From contig NZ_JAJCIC010000009.1 of assembly GCF_020554865.1 (NCBI RefSeq), positions 1 through 64,000 on the forward strand: a stretch of 64,000 nucleotides of DNA. Reading direction: 5' to 3'. The notes beneath the pieces were generated by a model, which searched no databases, was not told the DNA's origin, and saw nothing but the letters and a program-made list of their open reading frames with translations. The stretch comes from Lacrimispora sp. 210928-DFI.3.58. GTDB lineage: Bacteria > Bacillota > Clostridia > Lachnospirales > Lachnospiraceae. A program made the translations under genes and the position numbers. The first letter of the stretch is position 1; every line of letters starts with the position of its first letter. Positions 16,586 through 25,835 of the stretch are shown one piece after another.

Positions 16586-17755
16586 TTATTTTTTTGAGAG
16601 AGCAGCTAATTGGGCTTGGAGAAGTGCGATCTGTTCGTCTTTTTGGTTTAGCTGCTCGTCTTTTTGGTTTAGCTGTTCGTCTTTTTGGTTTAGCTGTTCG
16701 TCTTTTTGGTTTAGCTGTTTGTCTTTTTGGTTTAGCTGTTTGTCTTTTTGGTTTAGCTGTTCATCTTTTTGGTTTAGCTCTTCACTCTTTTGAGTTAACT
16801 CTTCGGTTATTTGGCTTAGTTGGGCGGCCTTTTCATCTAGCTGGGCCTGCATTTCATCCATCATATATTGGATCGTGTTGCGGTCTAATATTGCTAATTT
16901 TTTCGAATACATATGCATCACCTTCTCTGTATTCAGACATATCTGATAAATATCCTGGTACATGGTCATGAAATCGGGATAGCATGTTATGAGTTCACTG
17001 ATCCGTTTGGGGTCGTCGAAGCTTAAAAATGCCAGCCATGCCTCCAGTTCCGTTCCTATAATCTTATTGTCCATGTTCTTCCTGAAAATGTCAAGAGGGA
17101 TAAAGAAATATTCCTGGAGCAGCTCTAATGTAAGTCCTGTATCAGATTCCTGGTGAAAACGGTGGATATAACTATGGGGAAAATTGTGAAATTCTGCAGG
17201 TGATGTTTCAAAGAAGACAATGGTGTAGACACTTTTGATACTGCGATAGGTAAAATGCTTTCCTTTTTTGCTCCGAACACGTTTATACTGGCGCAGCAGA
17301 TGGTCTGCTGAATAGCAGGCACTGCGCTGACCGGGAAAGGCATAGCCTATGCGCTGTATCTCAATGTTAGAGAGACTTCCGTCCTCCAGCTCCACGATAA
17401 TGTCTGTATAGAGGAGAGAAGACTCAGAACCCAGGCGGACGGAATCATTGGGAAGAACCGTCTGAATACGGACCTTTCGGTTGAGAAGCAGGGAGAGAAG
17501 GGACTCCAGACGTTCCGGAGAAAATTCCGGATTAAAAATTTCTTTAAAAAAACCGTCATATACGACCTTGATCCCTCTTGCTCCAGAGCAGATATCCAGG
17601 AAGGCCTCCTGTTCCTCCTGATTCCATTGCTGGAATTGGAGAAAAAGCGAAGGATGGGTTCGAATATCCCGGAGGATCTCTTGCCGGGAACGGATGATCG
17701 GAAAATAGGCGGCCAGCCCTCCGGTGTTTTTTTGTGTGCGTGGAACATTTGTCAT
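16586..17755 (-). CDS. Rpn-family PD-(D/E)XK nuclease/transposase-like protein with heptad-repeat tail
   Basis: 389 residues. Residues 1-270 match the Rpn (recombination-promoting nuclease / transposase_31-like) family: FKEIFNPEF near the N-terminus and the catalytic core TDIIVELEDGSLSNIEIQ with its D and E-x-Q. The tail is a predicted coiled coil with seven copies of the heptad L-N-Q-K-D-[E/K]-Q encoded by a 21-base tandem repeat (16631-16777). AGGAGG precedes the start at 17755. Such proteins are often multicopy in gut Firmicutes; the repeat number is likely variable by slippage. It is probably a DNA endonuclease whose tail drives oligomerisation. It is not an IS element, since no terminal repeats are seen. 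Confidence 0.82.
   Translation of the reverse strand: MTNVPRTQKNTGGLAAYFPIIRSRQEILRDIRTHPSLFLQFQQWNQEEQEAFLDICSGARGIKVVYDGFFKEIFNPEFSPERLESLLSLLLNRKVRIQTVLPNDSVRLGSESSLLYTDIIVELEDGSLSNIEIQRIGYAFPGQRSACYSADHLLRQYKRVRSKKGKHFTYRSIKSVYTIVFFETSPAEFHNFPHSYIHRFHQESDTGLTLELLQEYFFIPLDIFRKNMDNKIIGTELEAWLAFLSFDDPKRISELITCYPDFMTMYQDIYQICLNTEKVMHMYSKKLAILDRNTIQYMMDEMQAQLDEKAAQLSQITEELTQKSEELNQKDEQLNQKDKQLNQKDKQLNQKDEQLNQKDEQLNQKDEQLNQKDEQIALLQAQLAALSKK
16631..16777. repeat. 21-bp coding tandem repeat, seven units
   Basis: Seven near-identical 21-base units encode the heptads at the Rpn-like C-terminus. Differences are confined to one codon that switches E and K, plus silent changes. Confidence 0.95.
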
Positions 17756-17949
17756 GATGCTACCTCCTTCTTATATTGTGCTTTGTTTGGAAGGTGCCCG
17801 ACCAGCGGATAACGATCCCCTGTGGGATACCAGAATCAAAGAAACAGATGCCCTTAGGCATAAGAAATAAAAGATGATTCTATGGTAGCACAGAAGAGAG
17901 AAAAAGGCAAGGATCGAAATATTTAGTCCTCAGGTATTGCGATATCCCC

Positions 17950-17978
17950 TTGCATATCCTTTGTAAAAGTTGTATACT
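17950..17978 (+). promoter_or_regulatory. Promoter of the Nudix gene
   Basis: TTGCAT (17950-17955), 17-base spacer, TATACT (17973-17978). The 307-base gap from 17756 to 18062 otherwise shows only the outward Rpn-gene leader and no gene. Confidence 0.6.
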
Positions 17979-18062
17979 AAGACCAGTTATGGTTTATGCA
18001 AACTGGCTAAAAAAGCAACGCAAAGCATAACCGGGTTCACACCAACACCAGGAGGGATTGCA

Positions 18063-18515
18063 ATGATTGAGGCAACGAGCTGCGGCGGTGTGGTTATATT
18101 TCGAGGGAAAATCCTTGTCCTTTATAAGAATTACAAGAACAAATATGAAGGCTGGGTTTTGCCAAAGGGAACAGTAGAAGCTGGCGAAGAATATAAGGAG
18201 ACGGCTCTCCGGGAAGTAAAGGAGGAGACCGGTGTCAGTGCATCCATCATCAAGTATATAGGAAAAAGCCAATACTCCTTCAACACCCCTCAAGATGTGG
18301 TGGAAAAGGATGTCCACTGGTATCTGATGATGGCCGACAGCTATTACAGCAAACCACAGCGGGAAGAATACTTTTTAGATTCCGGATACTACAAGTTTTA
18401 CGAGGCCTACCATCTGCTGAAGTTTTCCAATGAGAAGCAGATACTGGAAAAGGCTTACAATGAATATCTGGATTTAAAGAAAAGTAATCTTTGGGGAAGC
18501 AAGAAGTATTTCTAA
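18063..18515 (+). CDS. Nudix hydrolase
   Basis: 150 residues with a complete Nudix box, G-x5-E-x7-R-E-V-x-E-E-T-G-V, at about residues 37-59. ATG 18063 follows AGGAGGG and replaces a longer frame beginning at 17970 that would overlap the promoter. It hydrolyses a nucleoside diphosphate linked to some moiety; the short length and LPKGTVEAGE resemble diadenosine-tetraphosphate or MutT-like enzymes. Substrate not resolvable. Confidence 0.85.
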   Translation: MIEATSCGGVVIFRGKILVLYKNYKNKYEGWVLPKGTVEAGEEYKETALREVKEETGVSASIIKYIGKSQYSFNTPQDVVEKDVHWYLMMADSYYSKPQREEYFLDSGYYKFYEAYHLLKFSNEKQILEKAYNEYLDLKKSNLWGSKKYF

Positions 18516-18532
18516 CAGAAGAATGATGCAAA

Positions 18533-18565
18533 AAAAGGCGTTCCGGCGGGGCTGGGACGTCTTTT
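18533..18565 (+). terminator. Terminator after the Nudix gene
   Basis: AAAAGGCGT (18533-18541) pairs with ACGTCTTTT (18557-18565), one G-U pair, with the T-tract inside the stem end. Confidence 0.6.
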
Positions 18566-18674
18566 GGATTTGGAAGGGAGATTATCTGCATAATAGGAAG
18601 ACAAGACCTGAATACTAATAGGAAGGAATCCTTTCGGTTTTAGAAAAATGGCAAGGACGAGGAGGAGCATCAAT

Positions 18675-20192
18675 ATGAGCAGAGCATACGATGAACTAAG
18701 GCAGGAAATGGACAAAGCCATGGCCGTGAAGACAGCGATGACCTTGTTTGAGTGGGACAATGAGACCTTGGCACCAAAGGAGGCTGGGGAGCTGACGGCC
18801 CGTGTGGTGGGGATTTTGTCGGGAGAGTATTTTCAGGCAGTGACCGGTGAGCGGATGAAGGAGCTTTTGGAACAGTGTGAAAAGGAAGGAAGCCTAAGTG
18901 AAGCAGAGGCGGCCAATGTGAGGGAACTGAAGGAGGAGCTTTTGCAGATCAAATACATTCCGAAAGAGGAATACCAGGACTTTGCAAGGCTGACCTCCCA
19001 GGCCACCAGCGTCTGGGCGGAGGCAAAGAAGAACCAGGATTTTGAAGCTTTTGCACCTACGTTGAAAAAGGTGATCGGTTATCAGAAGCGGTTTGCCGGA
19101 TACCGACGGGAAAACGCCGGAGGCGGGGAGGAAAAAGCCCTCTATGACATCATGCTGGATGATTATGAAAAGGGCTTCTCCATGGAAAATCTTGACAGGT
19201 TTTTCAGCCCTTTGAAGGAGGAACTGGTGCCTTTCTTAAGGGAGGTCATGGAGTGCGGAAAGGATATTGATGACAGTTTTCTTTCCGGCGGCTATCCTGA
19301 AAAAGAGCAGGAAAAGCTGGGACGTTTCCTGGCAGAGTATGTGGGCTTTGATTTTGACAGAGGTGTCTTGGCAGTCAGTGCCCATCCATTTACTACCAAC
19401 CTTCACAATAAGGATGTGCGAATCACAACCCACTATACGGACCGCCTGGACAGCTCCTTATTTTCCGTGATCCACGAGTCAGGCCATGCCATATATGAGC
19501 TGGGTATCCGGGACGAGCTTACTCTGACGCCAGCAGGACAGGGAGCCAGTATGGGGATGCATGAGTCCCAGTCCAGGTTTTTTGAGAACATCATCGGGCG
19601 CAGCAGAGCCTTCTGGGCGCCTATCTACAGCAAGGTGCAGGATATGTTCCCGGAGAAGCTAAGGGAGATATCCTTGGACAGGTTCGTGGAAGGGATCAAT
19701 AAGATCCAGCCTGGCCTGATCCGCACAGAAGCAGATGAGCTGAGCTACAGCCTCCATGTCCTTATCCGCTATGAGATCGAGAAAATGCTGATCGAGGAGG
19801 AGCTTGATGTAAGAAAGCTGCCGGAGATCTGGGCAGATAAATACGAAGAATACCTGGGAATACGGCCTGAGAATGCAGCAGAAGGGGTATTGCAGGACAT
19901 CCACTGGTCCCAGGGTTCCTTTGGATACTTCCCCTCTTATGCATTGGGAAGCGCGTTTGGGGCACAGCTCTATTTCCACATGAAGAAAATCATGGATTTT
20001 GAGGGCCTTCTGGAGAGAGGGGAGATCGGCGTGATCAGGGAATACTTAAAGGAGAACATCCACCAGTACGGCAAGATCAAGACCAGCCGGGAAATTCTTC
20101 GCGATGTCACAGGGGAGGACTTTGATCCGAAGTATTATGTAAAGTATCTGAAGGAGAAATATTCGAGGCTTTATGGCCTGACAGGAAAATAA
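18675..20192 (+). CDS. M32 carboxypeptidase (thermostable carboxypeptidase 1 family)
   Basis: 505 residues, matching the family length of about 500. The zinc motif H-E-S-G-H lies in VIHESGHAIYE near residue 265, with the downstream Glu in SMGMHESQSRFFEN as third ligand region, and DxRxT-type HPFTTNLHNKDVRITTHY just before it. ATG 18675 has GAGGAGGAG upstream. It is a cytosolic metallocarboxypeptidase that trims C-terminal residues from peptides, with no signal peptide. It appears to stand alone between hairpins. Confidence 0.94.
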   Translation: MSRAYDELRQEMDKAMAVKTAMTLFEWDNETLAPKEAGELTARVVGILSGEYFQAVTGERMKELLEQCEKEGSLSEAEAANVRELKEELLQIKYIPKEEYQDFARLTSQATSVWAEAKKNQDFEAFAPTLKKVIGYQKRFAGYRRENAGGGEEKALYDIMLDDYEKGFSMENLDRFFSPLKEELVPFLREVMECGKDIDDSFLSGGYPEKEQEKLGRFLAEYVGFDFDRGVLAVSAHPFTTNLHNKDVRITTHYTDRLDSSLFSVIHESGHAIYELGIRDELTLTPAGQGASMGMHESQSRFFENIIGRSRAFWAPIYSKVQDMFPEKLREISLDRFVEGINKIQPGLIRTEADELSYSLHVLIRYEIEKMLIEEELDVRKLPEIWADKYEEYLGIRPENAAEGVLQDIHWSQGSFGYFPSYALGSAFGAQLYFHMKKIMDFEGLLERGEIGVIREYLKENIHQYGKIKTSREILRDVTGEDFDPKYYVKYLKEKYSRLYGLTGK

Positions 20193-20236
20193 AGAGGCTT
20201 TCGGGGCTTGCGGCAGCAAGATCCAAGAGATGCAGG

Positions 20237-20276
20237 GCACCGCCGGTTCTAACCATAGAAAAGGGAGCGGCGGTGC
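20237..20276. terminator. Stem-loop between convergent M32 and XRE genes
   Basis: GCACCGCCG (20237-20245) pairs with CGGCGGTGC (20268-20276). The T-run is weak on both sides. Confidence 0.45.
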
Positions 20277-20291
20277 TCGATATTTGTCAAT

Positions 20292-20600
20292 TTAATCTAC
20301 GATCGTTCTCAATAATTCTAATATAGCAGTTTTCTGAGAGGGGGTCAGCAGCTCCCATTTATCTAACAATTCTTTTTGAGAGGGGCTTAATTCGGTGAAA
20401 TTCCCATCTGATAGAAATTGGGCCATGGACATATCGAAGGCATTGCAGATTTTTTCGAGAGAGGGAAGGGAGGGAAGCATTTCCTTTCGGTACCAGGAGG
20501 ATATGGTTGATTGGGGAAGCCCGGAGCGGAGGGCTAGCTGGTATTCCGTCCAGTTTCTGGCAGTTCTCTGGTTCGTAATTTTTTGAAGAATGTCAATCAT
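20292..20600 (-). CDS. XRE-family helix-turn-helix regulator
   Basis: 102 residues. A Cro/CI-type HTH (residues 6-60) carries WTEYQLALRSGLPQSTISSW as recognition unit, then a short C-terminal helix pair (SPSQKELLDKWELLTPSQKTAILELLRTI). The start at 20600 with GAGGCGTC is preferred; the longer frame to 20657 enters repeat F. The repeat therefore lies in this gene's 5' leader, in the opposite orientation. No partner toxin or phage gene is adjacent. Target unknown. Confidence 0.85.
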   Translation of the reverse strand: MIDILQKITNQRTARNWTEYQLALRSGLPQSTISSWYRKEMLPSLPSLEKICNAFDMSMAQFLSDGNFTELSPSQKELLDKWELLTPSQKTAILELLRTIVD

Positions 20601-20610
20601 GTGACGCCTC

Positions 20611-20729
20611 CATAGTAAACCTGCATGCGGCCGGCGGGCAGCGCGCCACCGCACCACGAACGCCTGGCGGCCGCATTGGGTATACCTGAATTTCGTGCCG
20701 CCTATCCGGCGGCGGGATTTTTATAGTAA
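20611..20729 (+). repeat. Family 1 structured repeat, copy F
   Basis: Bounded by CATAGTAA (20611-20618) and TATAGTAA (20722-20729). Its outer stem is ATGCGGCCG with CGGCCGCAT, a third Watson-Crick version of the same pair seen as T-A in copy B and C-G in copy C. Hairpin GCCGCC-TATCC-GGCGGC is kept. Confidence 0.87.
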
Positions 20730-21048
20730 TTATAGTCGATATTATAATGCGCAAAATCGTTGCAGAATAGTTATTATAATCGTATAATAGATACGTTAAA
20801 AAAGATCAAGATCAAACACTGCTTTAAATAATAAAAACATTGATGTTTATAAAAGAAGCAAATAGCACATTTTACTTTTTAAAAATAATATAAGCAATGA
20901 AATGTGTTAAGCTTACATAAGAAAAAACAGTTTCATCTAGGAAAAGTCTACTATAATTCGTTGAAAAAATGTTATTTATCCGTAATAAATAATAAAAATC
21001 TAATATTTAAATATTAACTAATCAATAATTCAAATATTCACACATAAA
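20730..21048. other. AT-rich non-coding stretch
   Basis: About 320 bases with much lower GC than the neighbours and no credible gene. It holds several TATAAT-like words and ends at the promoter of the first cupin gene. It may be a regulatory region or a remnant of inserted DNA. Confidence 0.6.
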
Positions 21049-21096
21049 TTGACGATATCTGGGGAATTTTTATATAATACCTACATCAATATTGAT
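21049..21096 (+). promoter_or_regulatory. Promoter and palindromic operator of the first cupin gene
   Basis: TTGACG (21049-21054), 18-base spacer, TATAAT (21073-21078). The perfect 12-base palindrome ATCAATATTGAT (21085-21096) covers the expected RNA start, a good place for a repressor or the LysR-type regulator encoded at 21938. Confidence 0.65.
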
Positions 21097-21139
21097 AAAA
21101 AATTTCAAACATGAAGCATGTAAGGAGGATTAAGTAAAA

Positions 21140-21904
21140 ATGAAGCAGATGCAGTTAGCAAAAGGCAGTGATGTAACGTTTGAATTCAAAGATGGCTTTG
21201 CCCAGACAGAGATCCTGGCCGGCTGCAGCGAGGATTTACGGATTTTCCGTTGTGTTCTGAAAAAGGGACATGTATGGAGACCAGAATTATTCAGTATTAC
21301 TGATAAGATCCAGTTTTTTGCATTTATCTCAGCAAGCGGATATGTTTTGACAACTGACCGCTCCTACAATATTGATGACAGAGCTGTGTTCTGCCCTGAT
21401 TTTGACCGTGATCCACTGATCGAGATCCATGCAGGCGCAGAGGACTTAGAGTTTTACCGCTATATCGGCGTTATGAATGACTGGGATATCAGAAGATTTA
21501 AATTGCAGCACATTGTGCTTCCGCGCTTCCGCCTCTTCAGAGATGGCATGAGATACACCGAGGGCTTTACCGGTGACGCAGGCTCTAACCTTCGTTCCCA
21601 CCTTCTGTTAGAGGGAAGACAGTTAGGAAGATACAGCATGGGCTACAATGTAGGTGAGGGCCCGTCCTTTGTTGGAACACATACTCATGATGTTGTGGAG
21701 CAGTGGTATTTCGTGCTTCAGGATTCCAGCTTTACATATACAGCAGACCAGGGCGATGTGGAGATGGGACCATACGACGTGTCCTACACAGACAGAGGAG
21801 TACCTCACGGAAGCAAGGCAACTGCAGACCAGAAGATCAACTACTTCTGGGTAGAGCTTGCCACCGATGGATATCCGGAGGTTGCGATTGCTGACGAGGA
21901 GTAG
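21140..21904 (+). CDS. Two-domain cupin protein, paralogue 1
   Basis: 254 residues with two cupin-like halves. The C-terminal half carries a full metal site: HTHDVVE (H-x-H-x3-E) near residue 180 and the later His in GVPHGSKA. It is paralogous to the products at 22887 and 23647 (shared GRQLGR segment, E/HQW motif and overall layout). Enzyme class is not recognisable: bicupins include isomerases, dioxygenases and aminohydrolases. AAGGAGG precedes ATG 21140. Neighbouring importer and isomerase genes suggest a catabolic role. Confidence 0.75.
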   Translation: MKQMQLAKGSDVTFEFKDGFAQTEILAGCSEDLRIFRCVLKKGHVWRPELFSITDKIQFFAFISASGYVLTTDRSYNIDDRAVFCPDFDRDPLIEIHAGAEDLEFYRYIGVMNDWDIRRFKLQHIVLPRFRLFRDGMRYTEGFTGDAGSNLRSHLLLEGRQLGRYSMGYNVGEGPSFVGTHTHDVVEQWYFVLQDSSFTYTADQGDVEMGPYDVSYTDRGVPHGSKATADQKINYFWVELATDGYPEVAIADEE

Positions 21905-21937
21905 TTCTGGGGCAAGTGAAAGAAAAACGGAGGAAGA

Positions 21938-22864
21938 ATGGATCTAGCAAATATTGAAGTGTTTTTGGCAATTGCCCGGACGAGAAGCATATCGAAAGCA
22001 GCGAAAACTCTTTTCGTCTCCCAGTCAACAGTCAGCTACCGTTTAAAGCTTTTGGAGGAGGAGCTGGACTGTAAGCTCATTGAGCGCGGGAGAGGGCAGA
22101 ACCAGAGCCTTCTGACAAAGGAAGGAGAGACATTCTTCCCCATCGCGGAGCGTCTTAAAAATATCCAGTATGATATTGTTTCCTTCAAGGAAGTCTCCCG
22201 CCATCCTGTCATCAGCATCGGCTGTGTGGAAAGCATGGGGCTTTACCTCTTGGACGAGCTGTACAATGACGTGATACGGCGGGGGAACCGCGTAAAAATG
22301 CATTTTCTTCTGAATAACAATGAGCGTCTTTTTGACATGGTAGAGGGTGGGCAGCTTGACATTGCCTATGTGATGGAGCCCCTGCGCCAGAAGAGTATGT
22401 CTCTGACTCCCTTTTTTACGGAGCAGATGATACTGGCGGCGTCGCCGGAGCTTTCATTTCCAGGCAATTCTGTCCACCCCAGCCAGCTTGATATCAGAGA
22501 CGCTTGCCAGTTTGACTGGAAGGAGCAGGGATTGAACCTGTGGTACGAGCACTGGTTCAACCCAAAGGAGCTTCCATATTTGAAGACAAATTCGCCGCCT
22601 TTGGCATTCAGTTTTATGAAAAAACATGAATGCTGGGCCATTGTGCCTCATTCCATGGGGACAAGGCTGGAGAAGGAGGCAGGGATGAAGCTGTATACCC
22701 TGAAGGAGTCGCCGCCGGAGCGCATATGCTACCGGGTGACATCAAAAACAAATTATCAGCTGTATCCCGAAGTGATCCAGTATTGGGACAGAGAAGTAAG
22801 TCGGTTCATTCGTTCAAAGCCATGGCTCACCATGGCGGCAGAGGAGAAGGACGAAGGAGATTAA
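21938..22864 (+). CDS. LysR-family transcriptional regulator
   Basis: 308 residues. The N-terminal winged HTH is typical (NIEVFLAIARTRSISKAAKT, then LFVSQSTVSYRLKLLEEEL), followed by a periplasmic-binding-protein-like effector domain (VISIGCVESMGLYLLDELY onward). It is embedded between cupin genes on the same strand, 33 bases after the first, so it is probably cotranscribed and regulates this cluster in response to its substrate. The palindrome at 21085-21096 is a candidate site. Confidence 0.9.
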   Translation: MDLANIEVFLAIARTRSISKAAKTLFVSQSTVSYRLKLLEEELDCKLIERGRGQNQSLLTKEGETFFPIAERLKNIQYDIVSFKEVSRHPVISIGCVESMGLYLLDELYNDVIRRGNRVKMHFLLNNNERLFDMVEGGQLDIAYVMEPLRQKSMSLTPFFTEQMILAASPELSFPGNSVHPSQLDIRDACQFDWKEQGLNLWYEHWFNPKELPYLKTNSPPLAFSFMKKHECWAIVPHSMGTRLEKEAGMKLYTLKESPPERICYRVTSKTNYQLYPEVIQYWDREVSRFIRSKPWLTMAAEEKDEGD

Positions 22865-22886
22865 GCGTAACAAGGGAGGTAAGAAA

Positions 22887-23633
22887 ATGGCAATTCAGAT
22901 TGATAGGAGGAGTTCCAACATAGAGTATGATGCAAATGGCATCGCAGTATCAGAACTGCTGCCAGGCTCCTACGATGGCGGGATCCGTAATTATAGATAT
23001 AACTTAAAAGCCGGAAGTGAGTACAGCCCAAAGCTGTATGGAGATAAAACCGTGATCCTCTTCTTCGGAAAGGGAAGAGGCTATGTGACAGATGAAAAGG
23101 ATGCATACCATGTGGAGGAGCTGAGCTTCTATGCTCCGGAATTTGATAAGACTCCATATACGGTGCATGCGATCGACGATATGGAATTTGTGCTGAGTAT
23201 TGTGGATATGAATGAGTGGGACTGGCAGGTATACAACGCTTCCCATGCAAGGCTTCCCTTCTTCCGCACTATCAGCAAATGTTCCATCTATGATCAGGAC
23301 TGCAAGGGACCGGGAACCTCTTCCTGGAATGTGCTTCAGGGAAGGCAGCTGGGCAGGATCATGATCGGCGCTGTAAGGGCGGTCGGAAGCGGTACAAGAG
23401 AAAAAGGACATGCGGCAGTACATCAGTGGAACTATTGTGTGGGCAATTCTGATTTCAACCTGACAGTAGGAGATGAGACCATTTCCACAAAGGCAGGAGA
23501 TTGGAGCTTTGTTCCGGCAGGAGAGGATCATGCCCTTGTTTCCGATGAAGGCAAGGAAGCCTACTATGTATGGTATGAACACTATGCAAAAGAAAAGGAT
23601 TTCATAGTGAAGCCTGCCCCAAAGCATAAATAA
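22887..23633 (+). CDS. Two-domain cupin protein, paralogue 2
   Basis: 248 residues, close to the product at 23647 along its whole length (shared LLPGxYxGGIRNxxxxLKAG, IYDQDCKGP, QLGRIMxGxVRAVG). In the C-terminal cupin the metal motif has changed: aligned with HTHDVVEQW of paralogue 1 it reads KGHAAVHQW, so the first His is Lys and the Glu is His; the late His (EDHALVS) remains. The metal site is thus altered, which may mean a different metal or a binding role. AGGGAGG precedes ATG 22887. Confidence 0.72.
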   Translation: MAIQIDRRSSNIEYDANGIAVSELLPGSYDGGIRNYRYNLKAGSEYSPKLYGDKTVILFFGKGRGYVTDEKDAYHVEELSFYAPEFDKTPYTVHAIDDMEFVLSIVDMNEWDWQVYNASHARLPFFRTISKCSIYDQDCKGPGTSSWNVLQGRQLGRIMIGAVRAVGSGTREKGHAAVHQWNYCVGNSDFNLTVGDETISTKAGDWSFVPAGEDHALVSDEGKEAYYVWYEHYAKEKDFIVKPAPKHK

Positions 23634-23646
23634 GGAGATGTGAAGC

Positions 23647-24414
23647 ATGCAGAAAGTATATGTTGTTAAAAATGAAGATATTAATGTAAATTATGATGAA
23701 AATGGATTCTATATGGAAGAACTCCTTCCCGGTACTTATGCCGGAGGGATCCGGAATTTTAAGTGCTTTTTAAAGGCAGGCTGCGAGGTATCTCCCAAGC
23801 TTCATAAGGAGGAGACCGTTATCCTGATGTTTGGTAAGGGCCGGGGCTACATAAAATCAAAGGAGGCTCTTCACAAGATAACAGAGGTTGCCTTCTATGC
23901 GCCTGATTTTGACCGCGTTCCCTACACGATCCATGCCTTTGAGGATATGGAGTTTGTTCTCAGCGTGGTAGAGATGAACCAGTGGGACAAGGAGATCTAC
24001 GAGCAGGGACACATCCGTCTGCCATACTTTACAAGGATGAGCGATGCCATCATCTATGATCAGGACTGCAAGGGACCGAATACCGCATCCTGGTGGATCT
24101 TCAGCCCGAAGCAGCTGGGAAGGATCATGCTGGGCGTTGTAAGAGCTGTAGGCGAGGGTACAGTGGAGAAGGGGCACGACCGGGTAGAGCAGTGGAACTA
24201 CTGCCTGGGAAATGCCGATTTTAACATGACAGTGGAGGACGCGCCTGTGGTGAACCACAAGGGCGGCGAGTGGAGTTATATCCCTGCGGGCTTCGACCAT
24301 TCTCTGGTTGCTGAGCCTGGCAAGGAGGTATTTTACGTATGGTATGAGCATTATGTAAGGGAGAAGGATTTCTGCGTAAGCCTGGCCCCAGGACAGGAGT
24401 GGACAGAGGACTAA
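23647..24414 (+). CDS. Two-domain cupin protein, paralogue 3
   Basis: 255 residues, the closest relative being the preceding gene, from which it is separated by 13 bases. Metal motif KGHDRVEQW keeps His and Glu but has Lys at the first His; late His in FDHSLVA. The duplicate pair may form a heteromeric enzyme or act on successive intermediates. Followed at once by the ABC importer genes. Function unassigned. Confidence 0.72.
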   Translation: MQKVYVVKNEDINVNYDENGFYMEELLPGTYAGGIRNFKCFLKAGCEVSPKLHKEETVILMFGKGRGYIKSKEALHKITEVAFYAPDFDRVPYTIHAFEDMEFVLSVVEMNQWDKEIYEQGHIRLPYFTRMSDAIIYDQDCKGPNTASWWIFSPKQLGRIMLGVVRAVGEGTVEKGHDRVEQWNYCLGNADFNMTVEDAPVVNHKGGEWSYIPAGFDHSLVAEPGKEVFYVWYEHYVREKDFCVSLAPGQEWTED

Positions 24415-24447
24415 ACAATATACTTACTTGGAAGGAGGAACCGGGCT

Positions 24448-25101
24448 GTGGGAAACTTGAAAGTCTTAACCATTTGGCAGCAGTATAGCTATTACTATCT
24501 GCAGGGCATGTCCGCAACACTGAAGATTGCCGCTGTATCTGTGATCACCAGTATTCTGTTCGGCATTATTATCGGCATTATGCGCCTGTCAAAGAATTTT
24601 GCCATCAGGAACGTAGTGGCATTTTATGTAAGCTTTATCCGCGGTACGCCAATGCTGATCCAGATCTACATTGTGTATTACTCACTTTCCCTGAATCTGA
24701 GCATGTTTGCGGCGTCTGTGGTGGCTCTTACCGTCAATGCCAGCGCATATATCGGCGAGACCGTGCGAGGCGGTATTGAATCCATTGACAAGGGACAGAT
24801 GGAGGCGGCAAGAAGTCTGGGCATGACACATTGGCAGGCTATGCAGGAGATCGTAATTCCACAGGCAATCAAGAGTATTCTTCCATCCTTGTGTAATCAG
24901 TTTATCATATTGATTAAGAATACATCCATGATGTCCGTTATCGGCGTACATGAGCTGATGTACAACTCAAATACCGTAAGGGCCAATACCTACCTGGCAT
25001 TTGAACCCCTTATCATAGCGGCTACCATGTACTTTATCGTCTGCTTCTTCCTGGAGAAGGGCGTGAATTATCTGGAAAGGAGACTGAAATACAGTGCTTG
25101 A
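24448..25101 (+). CDS. Amino-acid-type ABC transporter permease
   Basis: 217 residues of the HisM/GlnP family with about five membrane helices. The EAA loop is clear: [25 protein letters not shown] split at about residues 112-135. [18 protein letters not shown] is the family N-terminal signature. The start is GTG 24448, nine bases after GAAGGAGG. It overlaps the ATPase gene by 8 bases. Together with the next two genes it makes a polar amino-acid-type importer. Confidence 0.92.
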   Translation: MGNLKVLTIWQQYSYYYLQGMSATLKIAAVSVITSILFGIIIGIMRLSKNFAIRNVVAFYVSFIRGTPMLIQIYIVYYSLSLNLSMFAASVVALTVNASAYIGETVRGGIESIDKGQMEAARSLGMTHWQAMQEIVIPQAIKSILPSLCNQFIILIKNTSMMSVIGVHELMYNSNTVRANTYLAFEPLIIAATMYFIVCFFLEKGVNYLERRLKYSA

Positions 25102-25816
25102 TGTAATTAATCTGGAAAAGAATTTTGGAAAGCTTCAGGTTCTCCGCGGGATTAACGTCACGATCCATAAAGGAGAGGTGGTCTGTGTCATCGGCCCGTC
25201 AGGAGGCGGAAAAAGTACCTTTATCCGCTGTCTGAACCTGCTGGAAAAGCCTTCTGGGGGAGATATTGTCTTTGAGGGCGTGTCTCTTATGAATAAGAAG
25301 GTGAATTTAGACGAGCACAGGCAGAAGATCGGAATGGTGTTCCAGCATTTCAACCTGTTTGCGAATAAAAATGTACTGGACAATATCACCCTGGCTCTTA
25401 TCAAGGTCAAAAAGATGAAAAAGGAAGAGGCCGAAAAGCTCGCCATGAAGATGCTTAAGAGAGTAGGCCTGGAGGAAAAGGCCAAGCAGTTCCCGGGGCA
25501 GCTCTCCGGCGGCCAGAAGCAGAGGGTGGCGATCGCCCGCTCCCTGGCTATGAATCCGGATATCATGCTCTTTGACGAGCCGACCAGCGCCCTTGACCCG
25601 GAGATGGTAGGCGAGGTTCTGAACCTGATGAAGGAGCTGGCAAAGGACGGCATGACCATGGTGGTCGTAACCCACGAGATCGGATTTGCAAGAGAAGTGG
25701 CTGACAGGATTTTATTCCTGGATCAGGGGGTTATCCTGGAGGAAAACACACCGGAGCAGCTCTTCAACCACCCTGTACACGAGAGAACAAAGGACTTCTT
25801 ATCAAAGGTCCTTTAA
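25094..25816 (+). CDS. Amino-acid-type ABC transporter ATP-binding protein
   Basis: 240 residues, GlnQ/HisP family. Walker [10 protein letters not shown] near residue 36, Q-loop VFQHFNLF, signature LSGGQKQRV, Walker [13 protein letters not shown] and switch His in VVTHEIGFA are intact. GTG start within the permease 3' end. It energises uptake of the cluster's substrate. Confidence 0.94.
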   Translation: MLDVINLEKNFGKLQVLRGINVTIHKGEVVCVIGPSGGGKSTFIRCLNLLEKPSGGDIVFEGVSLMNKKVNLDEHRQKIGMVFQHFNLFANKNVLDNITLALIKVKKMKKEEAEKLAMKMLKRVGLEEKAKQFPGQLSGGQKQRVAIARSLAMNPDIMLFDEPTSALDPEMVGEVLNLMKELAKDGMTMVVVTHEIGFAREVADRILFLDQGVILEENTPEQLFNHPVHERTKDFLSKVL

Positions 25817-25835
25817 ATAAGAAAGGAGAAGTAAT

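Noticed and set aside
16631..16777. Regular 21-base repeats as a CRISPR array
   Set aside because: Units are contiguous with no spacers and encode heptads in frame.
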